This document shows positions 24,858-33,208 of a DNA stretch of 64,000 nucleotides, piece after piece. The stretch comes from Granulosicoccus sp947495035 (GTDB lineage Bacteria > Pseudomonadota > Gammaproteobacteria > Granulosicoccales > Granulosicoccaceae). The position numbers and the translations under genes were made by a program. The DNA lies in NCBI RefSeq assembly GCF_050589605.1, contig NZ_JBNGOO010000013.1; one strand, 5' to 3'. The notes beneath the pieces were generated by a model, which was not told the DNA's origin, ran no database searches, and saw only the letters and a program-made list of their open reading frames with translations. Every line of letters starts with the position of its first letter. Position 1 is the stretch's first letter.

Positions 24858-25700
24858 ATGTGCGATCTATGTGTCATCAATGCCGTCAAGAAGAAAATGC
24901 TGGAGACTGGTCCGGCGGACCCATCCACTCGACGTGACTTTCTGAAGCGGGCCGCTATCGGCGCGACGATGGCGGCGGGCGCCAGCGCTGTTGCCACACC
25001 CTCACTGGCTCAAGGGGCAAGCACGGTGGAGGATCTTACACATGAACTGCATCCGGATTTCCCCACTTACTTCGGTGAGCCGGGGTTTGCCATGGATCAG
25101 CTTTACAATTTCAAGGACAACGGCTTCAACCTGTTCACATACAACGTCAACGAACATACCGGAACGCATATCGACGCCCCCTTGCACTTCTCGGCCGATG
25201 GTCAATCGGTAGCGGAAATTCCCGTGCAGAATCTTGTCGTTCCTCTCTGCATCATCGATATAGCCAGTCGTGCGGACTCGGATGCGGATGCACAGCTGAC
25301 GCCCGAAGACATCAAGGCGTGGATTGCCAGCAACGGCGACATTCCGGATAAAGCCTGCGTCGCCATGCATTCCGGCTGGGCCAGATACGTGAACGACGCG
25401 AAGTTTCGTAATGCGGATGATGAGGGAACGCAGCACTATCCCGGTTTTCACGTGGATGCTGTGCAGATGCTGATGGAAGAAACCGGCGCTGTCGGGATTG
25501 CTGTGGATACGCTGTCACTGGATCATGGCATGTCACCGGATTTCGCGACCCACTATGCCTGGTTGCCGACCAATCGTTGGGGAATCGAGAACATTGCCAA
25601 TCTGGACAAGTTGCCAGCCAGCGGTGCGACATTGGTCGTCGGTGCGCCCAAGCATCGTGGGGGTACCGGTGGCCCTTGCCGCGTATTTGCGATGGTATGA
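24858..25700 (+). CDS. Tat-exported cyclase family metal hydrolase (kynurenine formamidase-like)
   Basis: The 280-residue protein opens with a cysteine-containing MCDLCVINAVKKK stretch, then a twin-arginine signal (STRRDFLKR) and a hydrophobic segment ending ATPSLAQ. The mature part has the cyclase-family metal motif H-x-G-T-H-x-D in NEHTGTHIDAPLHF, followed by a later His/Asp region (TLSLDHGMSPDFATHYAWL). Relatives hydrolyse N-formylkynurenine, isatin or cyclic amides; here this would occur in the periplasm. ATG 24858 is preferred; the longer frame adds 21 residues. Next gene is 55 bp on, same strand. Confidence 0.82.
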   Translation: MCDLCVINAVKKKMLETGPADPSTRRDFLKRAAIGATMAAGASAVATPSLAQGASTVEDLTHELHPDFPTYFGEPGFAMDQLYNFKDNGFNLFTYNVNEHTGTHIDAPLHFSADGQSVAEIPVQNLVVPLCIIDIASRADSDADAQLTPEDIKAWIASNGDIPDKACVAMHSGWARYVNDAKFRNADDEGTQHYPGFHVDAVQMLMEETGAVGIAVDTLSLDHGMSPDFATHYAWLPTNRWGIENIANLDKLPASGATLVVGAPKHRGGTGGPCRVFAMV

Positions 25701-25755
25701 GTGATACCTGAGCTGACGAGGCTTTCCCTGGATTTTCCCACGAAGCGGATGACTG

Positions 25756-26169
25756 ATGGCGACGATTGAACGTGATGACCACCCCGAGGTAGATCCTCGG
25801 GTCAAGGCCGTATTCGATGAAATACGCAAGGTAAGAGGAACGGATTACATCAATAATCTGTGGCGTTACCTTGCCTTCGATGCCGACCTGCTGGAAAACG
25901 TCTGGCGCGATGTGCGAGACCTGATGGCAACGGAGACGCTGATCGACTTCAAGACGAAGGAGATGGTGTATCTCGCCGTGTCCATTGCCAATGCCTGCCA
26001 GTACTGTGTTCACTCACATACGGCGGCTGCCAGGGCTCGAGGAATGAGTGATGCCGAGCACGCGGAGCTGCTGCGCATCGTCATGACAGCGGGGCGGACC
26101 AATCATCTGCTCAATGGCATGCAGGTACCGGTAGACGCCGTGTTCGATACCGATCAGGCTGGCAAGTAG
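25756..26169 (+). CDS. Carboxymuconolactone decarboxylase/AhpD-like family protein
   Basis: The 137-residue helical protein has the AhpD-type redox motif in ANACQYCVHSHTAAA (C-x2-C, with His 3-5 residues on) at about residues 76-90, preceded by the KTKEMVYLAVS helix. Members act as peroxidase partners or small decarboxylases; the CxxC-H pattern favours a redox/alkylhydroperoxidase role. It probably shares a transcript with the cyclase gene and ends before a GC-rich hairpin. Confidence 0.85.
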   Translation: MATIERDDHPEVDPRVKAVFDEIRKVRGTDYINNLWRYLAFDADLLENVWRDVRDLMATETLIDFKTKEMVYLAVSIANACQYCVHSHTAAARARGMSDAEHAELLRIVMTAGRTNHLLNGMQVPVDAVFDTDQAGK

Positions 26170-26283
26170 CGGGTTCAAGTGCAAAGTTGGCCAAGGTGCT
26201 CATGAAAGCTCTGGCAAGATGGCGAATCCGGACACGGTTGCTTTCATCGGACTGTGCAAGTGCCAGCCCGCTATTGTTCACAG

Positions 26284-26307
26284 GAGGCCCCATCGCTGCG
26301 GGGCCTC
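26284..26307. terminator. GC-rich hairpin between convergent genes
   Basis: GAGGCCCC (26284-26291) and GGGGCCTC (26300-26307) form a perfect 8-bp stem with an 8-nt loop, in the gap between the convergent CMD and quinone oxidoreductase genes. It can serve both strands. The T-tract is weak, so efficiency is uncertain. Confidence 0.6.
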
Positions 26308-26324
26308 TGTCATTCAAGCGGTGA

Positions 26325-27335
26325 TCAGAACGATTCGACCACGATCTTGCCGCGTGCCCGACCGGTCTCGATCAAGGCATGTGCCTTGCGGATATTCTCG
26401 GCATTGATCGGGCTGAGCACGGTGTCGAGCGTTGTTCGGATTCGGCCCGCGTCGATTTCCGCAGCGACGTAGCTCAGCAGCTTGTGCTGCTCGATCATGT
26501 CAGGGGTCTGGAACATGGCTCGGGTAAACATGAACTCCCAATGCAAGGTGGCCGCCTTGGGTTTCATGTTGACCATCGGCATGGGCTGATCAGTGTTGTC
26601 AATCGTGACAATGCCACCCTGAGGACGTATCAGCTCGACGGCTGTTTCCCAGTGGCGCATGTCGTTGAAGATGGCAATATGATCCACGTGTTCGAAGCCT
26701 AGTGCGCGGACCTGTTCCACCATGGGTTCGCGGTGATTGACGACATGATCGGCACCCAGTTCCCTGACCCAGTCACTGGTCTCCGGACGAGAGGCCGTGG
26801 CGATGACAACCAGACCGGCCGCCTTGGCGAGCTGGATACCGATGGAACCGACACCGCCACCGGCGCCGATGATCAGGATGGACTGGCCTCGGTTGTCGCC
26901 ATCGCGATGAATGCCGAGTCGATCGAAGAAGGCTTCGTAGGCCGTGATCGTTGTCAGCGGCAGTGCCGCGGCTTCGGCGAAGCCCAGGCATTTCGGCTTC
27001 GTGCCAACAATGCGCTCATCCACCAGTTGGAACTCGGCATTGCTGCCGGAACGCGTGATATCGCCAGCGTAATAGACTTCGTCGCCCGGTTTGAAGAGTG
27101 TCACATCCGGGCCTACCGATTCCACGATACCGCTGGCATCCCAGCCCAGCACTCGCGGCGTTTCCTCTACCGTGTCCTTGGGGGCACGCACCTTGGTATC
27201 GACGGGGTTGATGGACACCGCTTTGACCGCAACGAGTATGTCGCGCCCCTGGGCAACGGGCTTGTCGAGCTCGACGTCCAGAAACGCATCGGGATTTTCA
27301 ACGGGCAGGTAGTGAGTCAGAGCAACAGCTTTCAT
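26325..27335 (-). CDS. Zinc-type alcohol dehydrogenase-like/quinone oxidoreductase
   Basis: The 336-residue MDR protein has VKAVSINPVDTKVR in the N-terminal GroES-like domain, the NADPH-binding loop GAGGGVGSIGIQLAKAAG (about residues 157-174), and lacks the structural zinc cysteines. This is the pattern of the zinc-binding ADH/QOR-like subgroup (ZADH1-type) that reduces quinones or enones with NADPH. It is divergent from a LysR gene, which probably regulates it. Confidence 0.88.
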   Translation of the reverse strand: MKAVALTHYLPVENPDAFLDVELDKPVAQGRDILVAVKAVSINPVDTKVRAPKDTVEETPRVLGWDASGIVESVGPDVTLFKPGDEVYYAGDITRSGSNAEFQLVDERIVGTKPKCLGFAEAAALPLTTITAYEAFFDRLGIHRDGDNRGQSILIIGAGGGVGSIGIQLAKAAGLVVIATASRPETSDWVRELGADHVVNHREPMVEQVRALGFEHVDHIAIFNDMRHWETAVELIRPQGGIVTIDNTDQPMPMVNMKPKAATLHWEFMFTRAMFQTPDMIEQHKLLSYVAAEIDAGRIRTTLDTVLSPINAENIRKAHALIETGRARGKIVVESF

Positions 27336-27499
27336 GTGTTTGATATCTCGGTAGTCAGGTGATCAGGGTTTGTTTGTCAGGATGGTATAGGGCTTGTTGC
27401 TGCCATCAGCTGGTGATTGTACGGCTCGTCTGTGTCGACTTGTGGCCAGACCGAGATTATCGGTATGTCTGCCAGAAGGATAAATGCTGTATATTTTCA

Positions 27500-27521
27500 T
27501 GAACTCTCAAAAAATAGTTGA
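27500..27521. promoter_or_regulatory. LysR-type box candidate
   Basis: TGAACT (27500-27505) and AGTTGA (27516-27521) form a 5-of-6 inverted repeat around a 10-nt AT-rich core, close to the T-N11-A pattern of LysR sites. It lies just before the LysR start and in the gap shared with the divergent oxidoreductase gene. Confidence 0.35.
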
Positions 27522-27530
27522 TAATCAGTC

Positions 27531-28463
27531 GTGAAAGCCGTCAGTGATCGCATGGTGTTCACTTCTGTCGTGGATGAAGGCAGTCTGACGCGCGCAGCAG
27601 AGCGCCTGGGATTGTCGCTGGCGGTGTGCAGTCGCCGCCTGGCCGTACTCGAGAAGCGCCTGGGTGTGCGCTTGCTCAATCGGACGACCCGTAGTCAGCA
27701 CCTGACCGATGAAGGGGCAATCTACTATGAGCATTGCCTGCGCATTCAGGAGGATATCGATGCCGTCGAGGCCAGTCTGGCGGGCATGCGAGACAATGTG
27801 CAGGGCACACTTCGCGTCAGTACGTCGTCTTCGTTCGGCAGAAAGCATGTATCGCCCTTCGTCACGGAATTCATCGAACGTTATCCGGGGATCCGTCTGC
27901 AGCTGATGATGAGCGACAATATTGTCGACCTTGTTGCCGAAGGTATCGATGTCGCCATTCGCATTGGTGCAGCTGTCGACTCCAGCTTCATTGCGGCGCG
28001 GCTGGCGACCAACAGGCGGATTCTCTGTGCCTCGCGACGCTATCTCGAGCGGGCAGGCACGCCGCAAACGCTGGAAGAGCTGAGCCGGCATCAATGCCTG
28101 ATTCTCTCCTCCCAGGGGGCATCCAACGATGTCTGGGAATTCGATACCGATGACGGCAAGCGGCGTATCCCGGTCAGTGGGCCCATTACGTCCAATAGCG
28201 GTGAAGTGGTTCGTGATGCCGCAGTCGGTGGATTGGGCATCGCGGTGAAGTCGCTCTGGGATATCACCGAGCAGTTGCGCAGCGGGGAACTGGTGAGCGT
28301 GCTCGATACTCAGGCGCTGTCGCAAACGAACATCCATGCGCTGTACCATAACCGGCAGTTCATCTCTCCCAAGGTGCGAGTCTGGATCGAGTTCTTCCGG
28401 GAAAAGTATTCGCCAGTGCCCTATTGGGAACAAGGTTTGTCATTGCACGGGAACGACTCATGA
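27531..28463 (+). CDS. LysR family transcriptional regulator
   Basis: The 310-residue protein has the LysR winged helix (residues 1-65: FTSVVDEGSLTRAAERLGLSLAVCSRRLAVLEKRLGVRLLNRTTR) and the substrate-binding domain (about 92-300), including the GTLRVSTSSSFG start of the effector domain. GTG 27531 is called; an ATG at residue 8 is possible. It is divergent from the quinone oxidoreductase and overlaps the next gene by 4 nt. Confidence 0.92.
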   Translation: MKAVSDRMVFTSVVDEGSLTRAAERLGLSLAVCSRRLAVLEKRLGVRLLNRTTRSQHLTDEGAIYYEHCLRIQEDIDAVEASLAGMRDNVQGTLRVSTSSSFGRKHVSPFVTEFIERYPGIRLQLMMSDNIVDLVAEGIDVAIRIGAAVDSSFIAARLATNRRILCASRRYLERAGTPQTLEELSRHQCLILSSQGASNDVWEFDTDDGKRRIPVSGPITSNSGEVVRDAAVGGLGIAVKSLWDITEQLRSGELVSVLDTQALSQTNIHALYHNRQFISPKVRVWIEFFREKYSPVPYWEQGLSLHGNDS

Positions 28464-28825
28464 ATGTATTCGACATGCTGGCGGAGCAGCGCTACCTGGA
28501 TTGGGAAAAGAAGGTATCGGCTCCCGGTTATCAGCCACCGCCACCGGTCAGCAAGACGGCCATCAGAAAATCCTATGAAGGGTATGTCTATGGCGAGGTT
28601 CTGGCCCACCTCGACAAGGCGGCGGAAACCGACAATACGCGGAAGCAGCAGGAATATCTGCAGAAAGCGCGTCAGCTGGAGCTGCAGCTCGTGATTCTGC
28701 TGGAGAAACGCAATATGCCGCACGCCATGACAACGCTTCGCCATGCCATCAGGCTGCGTCGTCAGGCAGTGCTGGAACGTGCCAGAAGCACACCTGCCAG
28801 CGCCAGCGCAAAACCGGCCACCTGA
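28460..28825 (+). CDS. Conserved-looking hypothetical protein
   Basis: The 121-residue protein is mostly helical and charged, with a Pro-rich turn (PGYQPPPPV, residues 23-31) and a long helix over about 40-95. No signal peptide, membrane segment or known motif was recognised. Its ATG overlaps the LysR stop (ATGA), supporting real translation. The last 64 bp overlap the 3' end of the convergent EamA gene, so its Ala/Ser-rich tail is encoded opposite that gene's final helix. Confidence 0.55.
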   Translation: MNVFDMLAEQRYLDWEKKVSAPGYQPPPPVSKTAIRKSYEGYVYGEVLAHLDKAAETDNTRKQQEYLQKARQLELQLVILLEKRNMPHAMTTLRHAIRLRRQAVLERARSTPASASAKPAT

Positions 28826-29646
28826 ACCAGGCCCAGCGATTCATCATAGAGCCACCAGGACATCACTGCGGCCAGTGGTGGCACCACCAGAAGCAGGCTG
28901 CTGGCGCGGGTAGCGCTGCCGCTGCGAACCAGCCAGGTCAGCAGGGTGAAACCGCCGATGGACAGAACGAAGACCGCGTAGGCCAGATAGGCCAGAGTTG
29001 TGGGTGTCAAGGTGGCGCTCCATTGACCGAACAGCAGATTCAGCACCAGCATGACAAGCACTGCCCCCAGCGTCTGAAAGCTGATGGCGCTGAGCAGGGG
29101 GACGGAGACGATCGAGGACTTCTGCATGACGGTTCCGGCTGTTATCGAGCCGATGCTGAATATGGCAGCGATGATGACCATCGGCGTGACGCCTTCGGTA
29201 GCGGCGCTGCTACCCAGACCGGGAGAGACTGCCAAGGCCACACCTGTAATACCAATCAGCAATCCGAGAATGGTCCTGATACTCGTCCTCTCCTTGAAGA
29301 AGTGCCAGGCAAGAATTGCTGTCAATGCCGGTTGCATGGCGCCGATGAGTGCCATGATGCCCGCCTCCAGGCCCTGCGAGACTGCCCAGAATCCGGGGCC
29401 GAGATAGAGTCCCTGCATCAGCGCGCCGATGCCCATCAGGCGCCATTGATCGCCACGGTCTGGCAGGGGGAGGCGTAACACCAGCATCACGATGCTGAAC
29501 ACCAGCAGAACGCAGCCGAAGCGCAACAGCAGGAAGAGATAGGGATCGATCTTGCCGCTGATGCCGCGAGCAACCACGAAACCGGTTGCCCAGATGATGA
29601 CAAACAGCCAGGCGGCAAACGCGGCTGCGATATTCCTGTTTGGCAA
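28762..29646 (-). CDS. EamA/DMT family permease, last gene of the marR-ena operon
   Basis: The 294-residue protein has ten hydrophobic segments and two EamA repeats (first begins AWLFVIIWATGFVVARG; second near MVIIAAIFSIGSITAGTVMQ). It starts with TTG 29646, one base after the enamidase stop, so the two are coupled. The context suggests transport of a substrate, product or intermediate of N-heterocycle breakdown. It ends in a tail-to-tail overlap with the hypothetical gene. Confidence 0.85.
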   Translation of the reverse strand: MPNRNIAAAFAAWLFVIIWATGFVVARGISGKIDPYLFLLLRFGCVLLVFSIVMLVLRLPLPDRGDQWRLMGIGALMQGLYLGPGFWAVSQGLEAGIMALIGAMQPALTAILAWHFFKERTSIRTILGLLIGITGVALAVSPGLGSSAATEGVTPMVIIAAIFSIGSITAGTVMQKSSIVSVPLLSAISFQTLGAVLVMLVLNLLFGQWSATLTPTTLAYLAYAVFVLSIGGFTLLTWLVRSGSATRASSLLLVVPPLAAVMSWWLYDESLGLVQVAGFALALAGVLLARSSTA

Positions 29647-29647
29647 T

Positions 29648-30823
29648 TCAGTTCACGATCTGAGGCAGGCGAGCGGCAGGTGGTGTGTTGCGGCTGCGGG
29701 TGGAGGTCACCTTGCCGTCGATGATGGTCATTCCGATACCGGGTAGATTGCCCTGTTGAATGCTCTCCAGCATATCAGCTCCGGGCGAATGCTGCGCCTG
29801 ATCGAGGATGATGAAATCGGCGGACAGGCCCTCTTCGATGATGCCGGTATCCAGCTCTCGCATGCGGGCCGTATTGCCAGTGGCAAAGCAGAAGGCGATT
29901 TCAGCAGGCACATTACCCAGGCTGGAGAGCATCGCAATCATGCGTAGTATGCCCAGTGGCTGAACGCCGGAGCCTGCCGGTGAATCGGTCCCCAGAATGA
30001 CCCGCTCGGACTGTTCCAGCTCGAAAGCCGTTCGCATGGCCAACAGGCCAGCCCGTTCATTGCCGTTGTGCACGATCTCGATACCACGACGACAGCCCTC
30101 GCACAGGCAGGTTATCTGATCATCGGGTAGGGCCGTGTGGCCTCCATTGATGTGACCGATGATATCGGCGTCCGCTTCCAGTACGATATCCTTGTCGATC
30201 AGACCGGAACCGGGAATGGAGGGACCGCCGGTATGGATGGTGGACTGGATACCGTATTTTCTGGCCCACTTGACCATCTGGGCAGCGGTTTCTCCAGCCT
30301 TGACCGAACCCAGACCTACTTCACCCAGCAGTTTCACACCCGCCTCGGCCAGTTCCTTGAAGTCATGTTCCTCCATGCCTTCTTCCAGTACCGGCGCACC
30401 GGCGTGCATCTTGACGCCCGATGGTCGGAAGTTCTCGTACCAGCGCTGCGAGGCAATGGCCATGGCTTTCAGACCGACGATATCCTTGGGCCGCCCCGGC
30501 AGATGCACTTCGCCGGCCGATATCATGGTGGTGACACCGCCATGCAGGCAGGAATCTATCCAGTTGATCTGCTGCTGTCGTGGCGTGTAGTCGCCGATGA
30601 CCGGATGTACATGACTGTCGATGAGACCGGGGGCCAACCAGGTGTCGGCGGCGTCGACAGTCACCGTCGCCTGATCGGTGTCCATATCCCGTTCCCGCCC
30701 AATGGCAGTGATTCTGCCGTCGATGGCAATGACGCAGTCACCGTCCAGCAAGGGGGCTTCAAGCTTGCCTGACAGAATGCGTCCTATGTGACGGATAACC
30801 AGTTTGTGCCGAGTGTCTGCCAT
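29648..30823 (-). CDS. ena: Enamidase (1,4,5,6-tetrahydro-6-oxonicotinate hydrolase)
   Basis: The 391-residue amidohydrolase closely follows the Eubacterium barkeri enamidase pattern as I recall it: HIGRILSGKLEAPLL at the start, the metal motif DSHVHP (His71, His73), GDYTPRQQQ, CLHGGVTTMISAGEVHLPGR, KLLGEVGLGSVK (bridging-residue region), HTGGPSIPGSG, GTDSPAGSGVQPLGILR (metal Asp) and the C-terminal SRNTPPAAR. Enamidase hydrolyses 6-oxo-tetrahydronicotinate to 2-formylglutarate and ammonia. It follows marR on the same strand, across a heptamer repeat that ends 12 bp before its ATG. Hnr, the preceding enzyme of the pathway, is at 42493. Confidence 0.87.
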   Translation of the reverse strand: MADTRHKLVIRHIGRILSGKLEAPLLDGDCVIAIDGRITAIGRERDMDTDQATVTVDAADTWLAPGLIDSHVHPVIGDYTPRQQQINWIDSCLHGGVTTMISAGEVHLPGRPKDIVGLKAMAIASQRWYENFRPSGVKMHAGAPVLEEGMEEHDFKELAEAGVKLLGEVGLGSVKAGETAAQMVKWARKYGIQSTIHTGGPSIPGSGLIDKDIVLEADADIIGHINGGHTALPDDQITCLCEGCRRGIEIVHNGNERAGLLAMRTAFELEQSERVILGTDSPAGSGVQPLGILRMIAMLSSLGNVPAEIAFCFATGNTARMRELDTGIIEEGLSADFIILDQAQHSPGADMLESIQQGNLPGIGMTIIDGKVTSTRSRNTPPAARLPQIVN

Positions 30824-30834
30824 GATGATTACTC

Positions 30835-30915
30835 TTGCGGTTTGCGGTTTGCGGTTTGCGGTTGCGGTTTGCGGTTTGCGGTTTGCGGTTTGCGGTTTGC
30901 GGTTGCGGTTGCGGT
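30835..30915 (-). repeat. TTGCGGT heptamer/hexamer repeat in the ena leader
   Basis: Written on the plus strand: four TTGCGGT units, one TGCGGT, five TTGCGGT, then two TGCGGT, ending in TTGCGA. The array lies between marR and ena, ending 12 bp upstream of the ena start codon. Length change by strand slippage would alter the leader of ena mRNA without touching a protein. Confidence 0.9.
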
Positions 30916-30971
30916 TGCGAGTTTGACCTGTATCTGATGAGAGTCTCGTGAGGTGTTCTGTATCACTCCTG

Positions 30972-31508
30972 TCAGGGAGGTGGTAGCAGCTTTCGCAGCA
31001 ATCGGGTGAAATGCTCGGCCTCTTCGGGGCCGAGTTGCTGCAGTGTCAGACGAGTGATGTTCCGTGCGACCGGAATGGCCTCGCGTATGGCCTGGTGTCC
31101 AGCATCGGTGAGCGAGATGCGCAATCGACGCCTGTCCTTGGTGTCGGTTTGCGTGCTGATCAGCTTCTTGCGGCCGAGCCGGTCGATGACTCCGTTGGTG
31201 GTGGCTGCATCGATGCCGACACTGCGTCCCAGTTCGTTCTGCGAAATGTCCTCGCACTCCTGCAACCGCGCCAGAACGGAGAACTGGGTGGGGGTCAGGG
31301 TTGGTAATTGACTGTTGAAGATCTCGAGGTGGCGCTGATTGGCAAGGCGCAGCAGATAGCCGACTTGTTCGTCAAGACGGTAGCGCTTCGTATCCTGTGC
31401 GGGCTGAATATCGATAACATGACCCCGATGGTAGTCTGTGTTCCTTGCCGCTTTGCCCGATTCCCGTGTGGCCTGGTGTAGGACCGAGGGTATGGCACCA
31501 GGAATCAT
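30972..31508 (-). CDS. MarR family regulator
   Basis: The 178-residue protein has a MarR winged helix: LDEQVGYLLRLANQRHLEIF dimer helix (about 45-64), LTPTQFSVLARLQE, the recognition part NELGRSVGIDAATTNGVIDRLGRKKLI and the wing TDTKDRRRLRISLTDAG. The first 35 or so residues are extra; no better start was found than ATG 31508. It is divergent from the AA_synth operon and upstream of ena. The shared palindrome at 31546 and 38669 is its probable binding site. Nicotinate regulators such as NicR belong to the same family. Confidence 0.9.
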   Translation of the reverse strand: MIPGAIPSVLHQATRESGKAARNTDYHRGHVIDIQPAQDTKRYRLDEQVGYLLRLANQRHLEIFNSQLPTLTPTQFSVLARLQECEDISQNELGRSVGIDAATTNGVIDRLGRKKLISTQTDTKDRRRLRISLTDAGHQAIREAIPVARNITRLTLQQLGPEEAEHFTRLLRKLLPPP

Positions 31509-31516
31509 CGACAGGC

Positions 31517-31544
31517 TTGACCTTCTGCAAGGATTCGGTATAAC
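31517..31544 (+). promoter_or_regulatory. Promoter of the AA_synth/UPF0280/liv operon
   Basis: TTGACC (31517-31522) and TATAAC (31539-31544), separated by 16 bp, make a good sigma-70 pair. The start would fall near 31551, inside the MarR-type palindrome, about 100 nt upstream of the first ATG. Confidence 0.6.
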
Positions 31545-31545
31545 T

Positions 31546-31559
31546 GTTTGTACACGAAC
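31546..31559. promoter_or_regulatory. MarR-type operator, site 1
   Basis: GTTTGTACACGAAC is an imperfect palindrome (5 of 7 pairs: GTTnGTnnACnAAC) placed directly after the -10, where a bound repressor would block initiation. The ten-base core TTGTACACGA recurs in the second operator at 38669. Confidence 0.6.
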
Positions 31560-31653
31560 TAACTGCCAATGAAAATACCTGTTGGCGACGAGTTTTGCAA
31601 AGCCATGATTGTCATTCGCTCGTCATTCGGCTGAACAGTGGAGTCATATCGCA

Positions 31654-32235
31654 ATGTCCGATGTTGTCATTCGCAAGCAGGGTCTGAGTGTGGAAGAGAT
31701 CTTCCATGAAGGGGGACCACCTCAATCCAGTCCTCTGGTTCGTGCTGCTGCCATGACGGTCATTGCCAACCCGTTCGCCGGTGCCTACGAGCCCGACATC
31801 GAAGGCTTCATGGATGATCTCAAGCCATTGGGTATCTCGATGGCCAGTCGACTGGCGGAAGCCCTGGGGGGTGTGGACAAGGTGCAGGGCTACGGCAAGG
31901 GTGCCATCGTTGGCGGGGCCGGGGAAATCGAACACGGCGCGCTGTGGCATGTTCCGGGCGGCTATGCCATGCGGGAAGTGCTCGGCAATGCCATGGCCAT
32001 CGTGCCATCAACCAAGAAAGTGGGAGCTCCCGGGGCCCGGCTGGATGTGCCGATCACGCACATCAACGCCTCCTATGTGCGTAGTCATTTCGATGCGATG
32101 GAAATCGGCCTAAATGACTCACCCAGAGCCAGGGAGCTGTTGCTGGTACTGGTCATGAGCTCCGGTCCGCGCATACACGCACGCGTGGGTGGCCTGCAGG
32201 CTGATGCAATCGTGGGCAAGGATGGCCTGCGCTAG
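31654..32235 (+). CDS. AA_synth (DUF1185) family protein, paralog 1
   Basis: The 193-residue protein belongs to the so-called amino acid synthesis family (Pfam AA_synth): RAAAMTVIANPFAGAYEPD (about 33-51), GYGKGAIVGGAGEIEHGALWHVPGG (about 93-117), KVGAPGARLDVPITHINASYVRSHFDAME and VGGLQADAIVGKDGLR at the end. It has no signal peptide. The biochemical role of this family is not established. ATG 31654 follows GGAG by 10 nt. First gene of the presumed operon; a paralog lies two genes on. In this setting it may handle a ring or hydrolysis step of N-heterocycle breakdown (inference). Confidence 0.85.
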   Translation: MSDVVIRKQGLSVEEIFHEGGPPQSSPLVRAAAMTVIANPFAGAYEPDIEGFMDDLKPLGISMASRLAEALGGVDKVQGYGKGAIVGGAGEIEHGALWHVPGGYAMREVLGNAMAIVPSTKKVGAPGARLDVPITHINASYVRSHFDAMEIGLNDSPRARELLLVLVMSSGPRIHARVGGLQADAIVGKDGLR

Positions 32236-33208
32236 TCCCGGGGTCGCAGTCGGGCCTCGAGCCTGGCTGCTGTCGGGTGCGAGTGCAGCTGATCAGGGCG
32301 GGTTCGTCGCTGGTCGCCGTGTCAGCGACCAGCAGGCTCTGCTGGAGCGTGCCGTAGCGCCGCGACTGCATCTGCAACATGGCCCGATCGATCTCGTCAT
32401 CACTGCCGACGGTAGATCTGATGAAGTCCACGATGCCTTTCAGCAGGCCGCAGAATGCTTTGCCGATATTCTCGACATCCTCGCTGGACAGTTGCCGCGG
32501 CTGCGTCAGTTGCTGCGCCACGACAGCCTGCCCGAGGACTTCAAGGGGGAAGTTGCACAACGGATGCATGCGGCTGCCATGCCGCATGTAGCCCGTCAGG
32601 TAACGCCAATGATTGCCGTGGCCGGTGCGGTTGCAGATCACGTACTGCAGCACCTGTTGGCGGGCAGGAAGCTGGATCGTGTCCAGGTGAACAATGGCGG
32701 TGATATCGCCCTGTATCTGGCGCCGGGTCAGAGCAGCCGCATCGGTATCTGCCCGTCGCCGATGTCGTCGCATTACAGCGACATTGTCACGCTCAAGGCA
32801 AGTTCCGGGGTAGGTGGTGTGGCCACCAGTGGCTGGCAGGGGCGCAGCCATTCGCTGGGCATTGCCGATGCCGTGACTGTGCTGGCCGGCAATGCTGCCA
32901 TTGCAGACACTGCGGCTACGCTGATTGCCAATGCCGTCGATCTTCCGGGCAGCTTGAAGGTGGTGCGTGCGAGTGCCTGTTCGCTGACTCCGGATTCCGA
33001 TCTGGGTGACAGACTGGTGACGATCGATGTGCGGGGCCTGACGGCCAGCGAAAAGACCCAGGCACTGCAGGCAGGGGAGCAGTGTGCCCGGCAATTGCTG
33101 TCGTCCGGTTTGTTGCAAGCCGCATGTCTGCATGTGCAGGGTCAGTCCCGGGTTGTCGGCAGCTTGTTCGATCATCATCATCTGGCACAGGAGAACACTG
33201 GGACATGA
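32222..33208 (+). CDS. UPF0280 family protein (ApbE-like fold)
   Basis: The roughly 328-residue protein shows the UPF0280 signature: RLHLQHGPIDLVITADG, MPHVARQVTPMIAVAGAVADHVLQ, the VNNGGDIALYL motif, GVGGVATSGWQGRSHSLGIADAVTVLA and a C-terminal AACLHVQGQ. UPF0280 proteins share the fold of the flavin transferase ApbE, but their function is unknown. ATG 32222 overlaps the previous gene by 14 nt; the first 35 residues are low in conservation, so a later start is possible. ATGA overlap with AA_synth paralog 2. The context raises a role in flavinylating a pathway enzyme such as Hnr. Confidence 0.85.
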   Translation: MACASPGVAVGPRAWLLSGASAADQGGFVAGRRVSDQQALLERAVAPRLHLQHGPIDLVITADGRSDEVHDAFQQAAECFADILDILAGQLPRLRQLLRHDSLPEDFKGEVAQRMHAAAMPHVARQVTPMIAVAGAVADHVLQHLLAGRKLDRVQVNNGGDIALYLAPGQSSRIGICPSPMSSHYSDIVTLKASSGVGGVATSGWQGRSHSLGIADAVTVLAGNAAIADTAATLIANAVDLPGSLKVVRASACSLTPDSDLGDRLVTIDVRGLTASEKTQALQAGEQCARQLLSSGLLQAACLHVQGQSRVVGSLFDHHHLAQENTGT

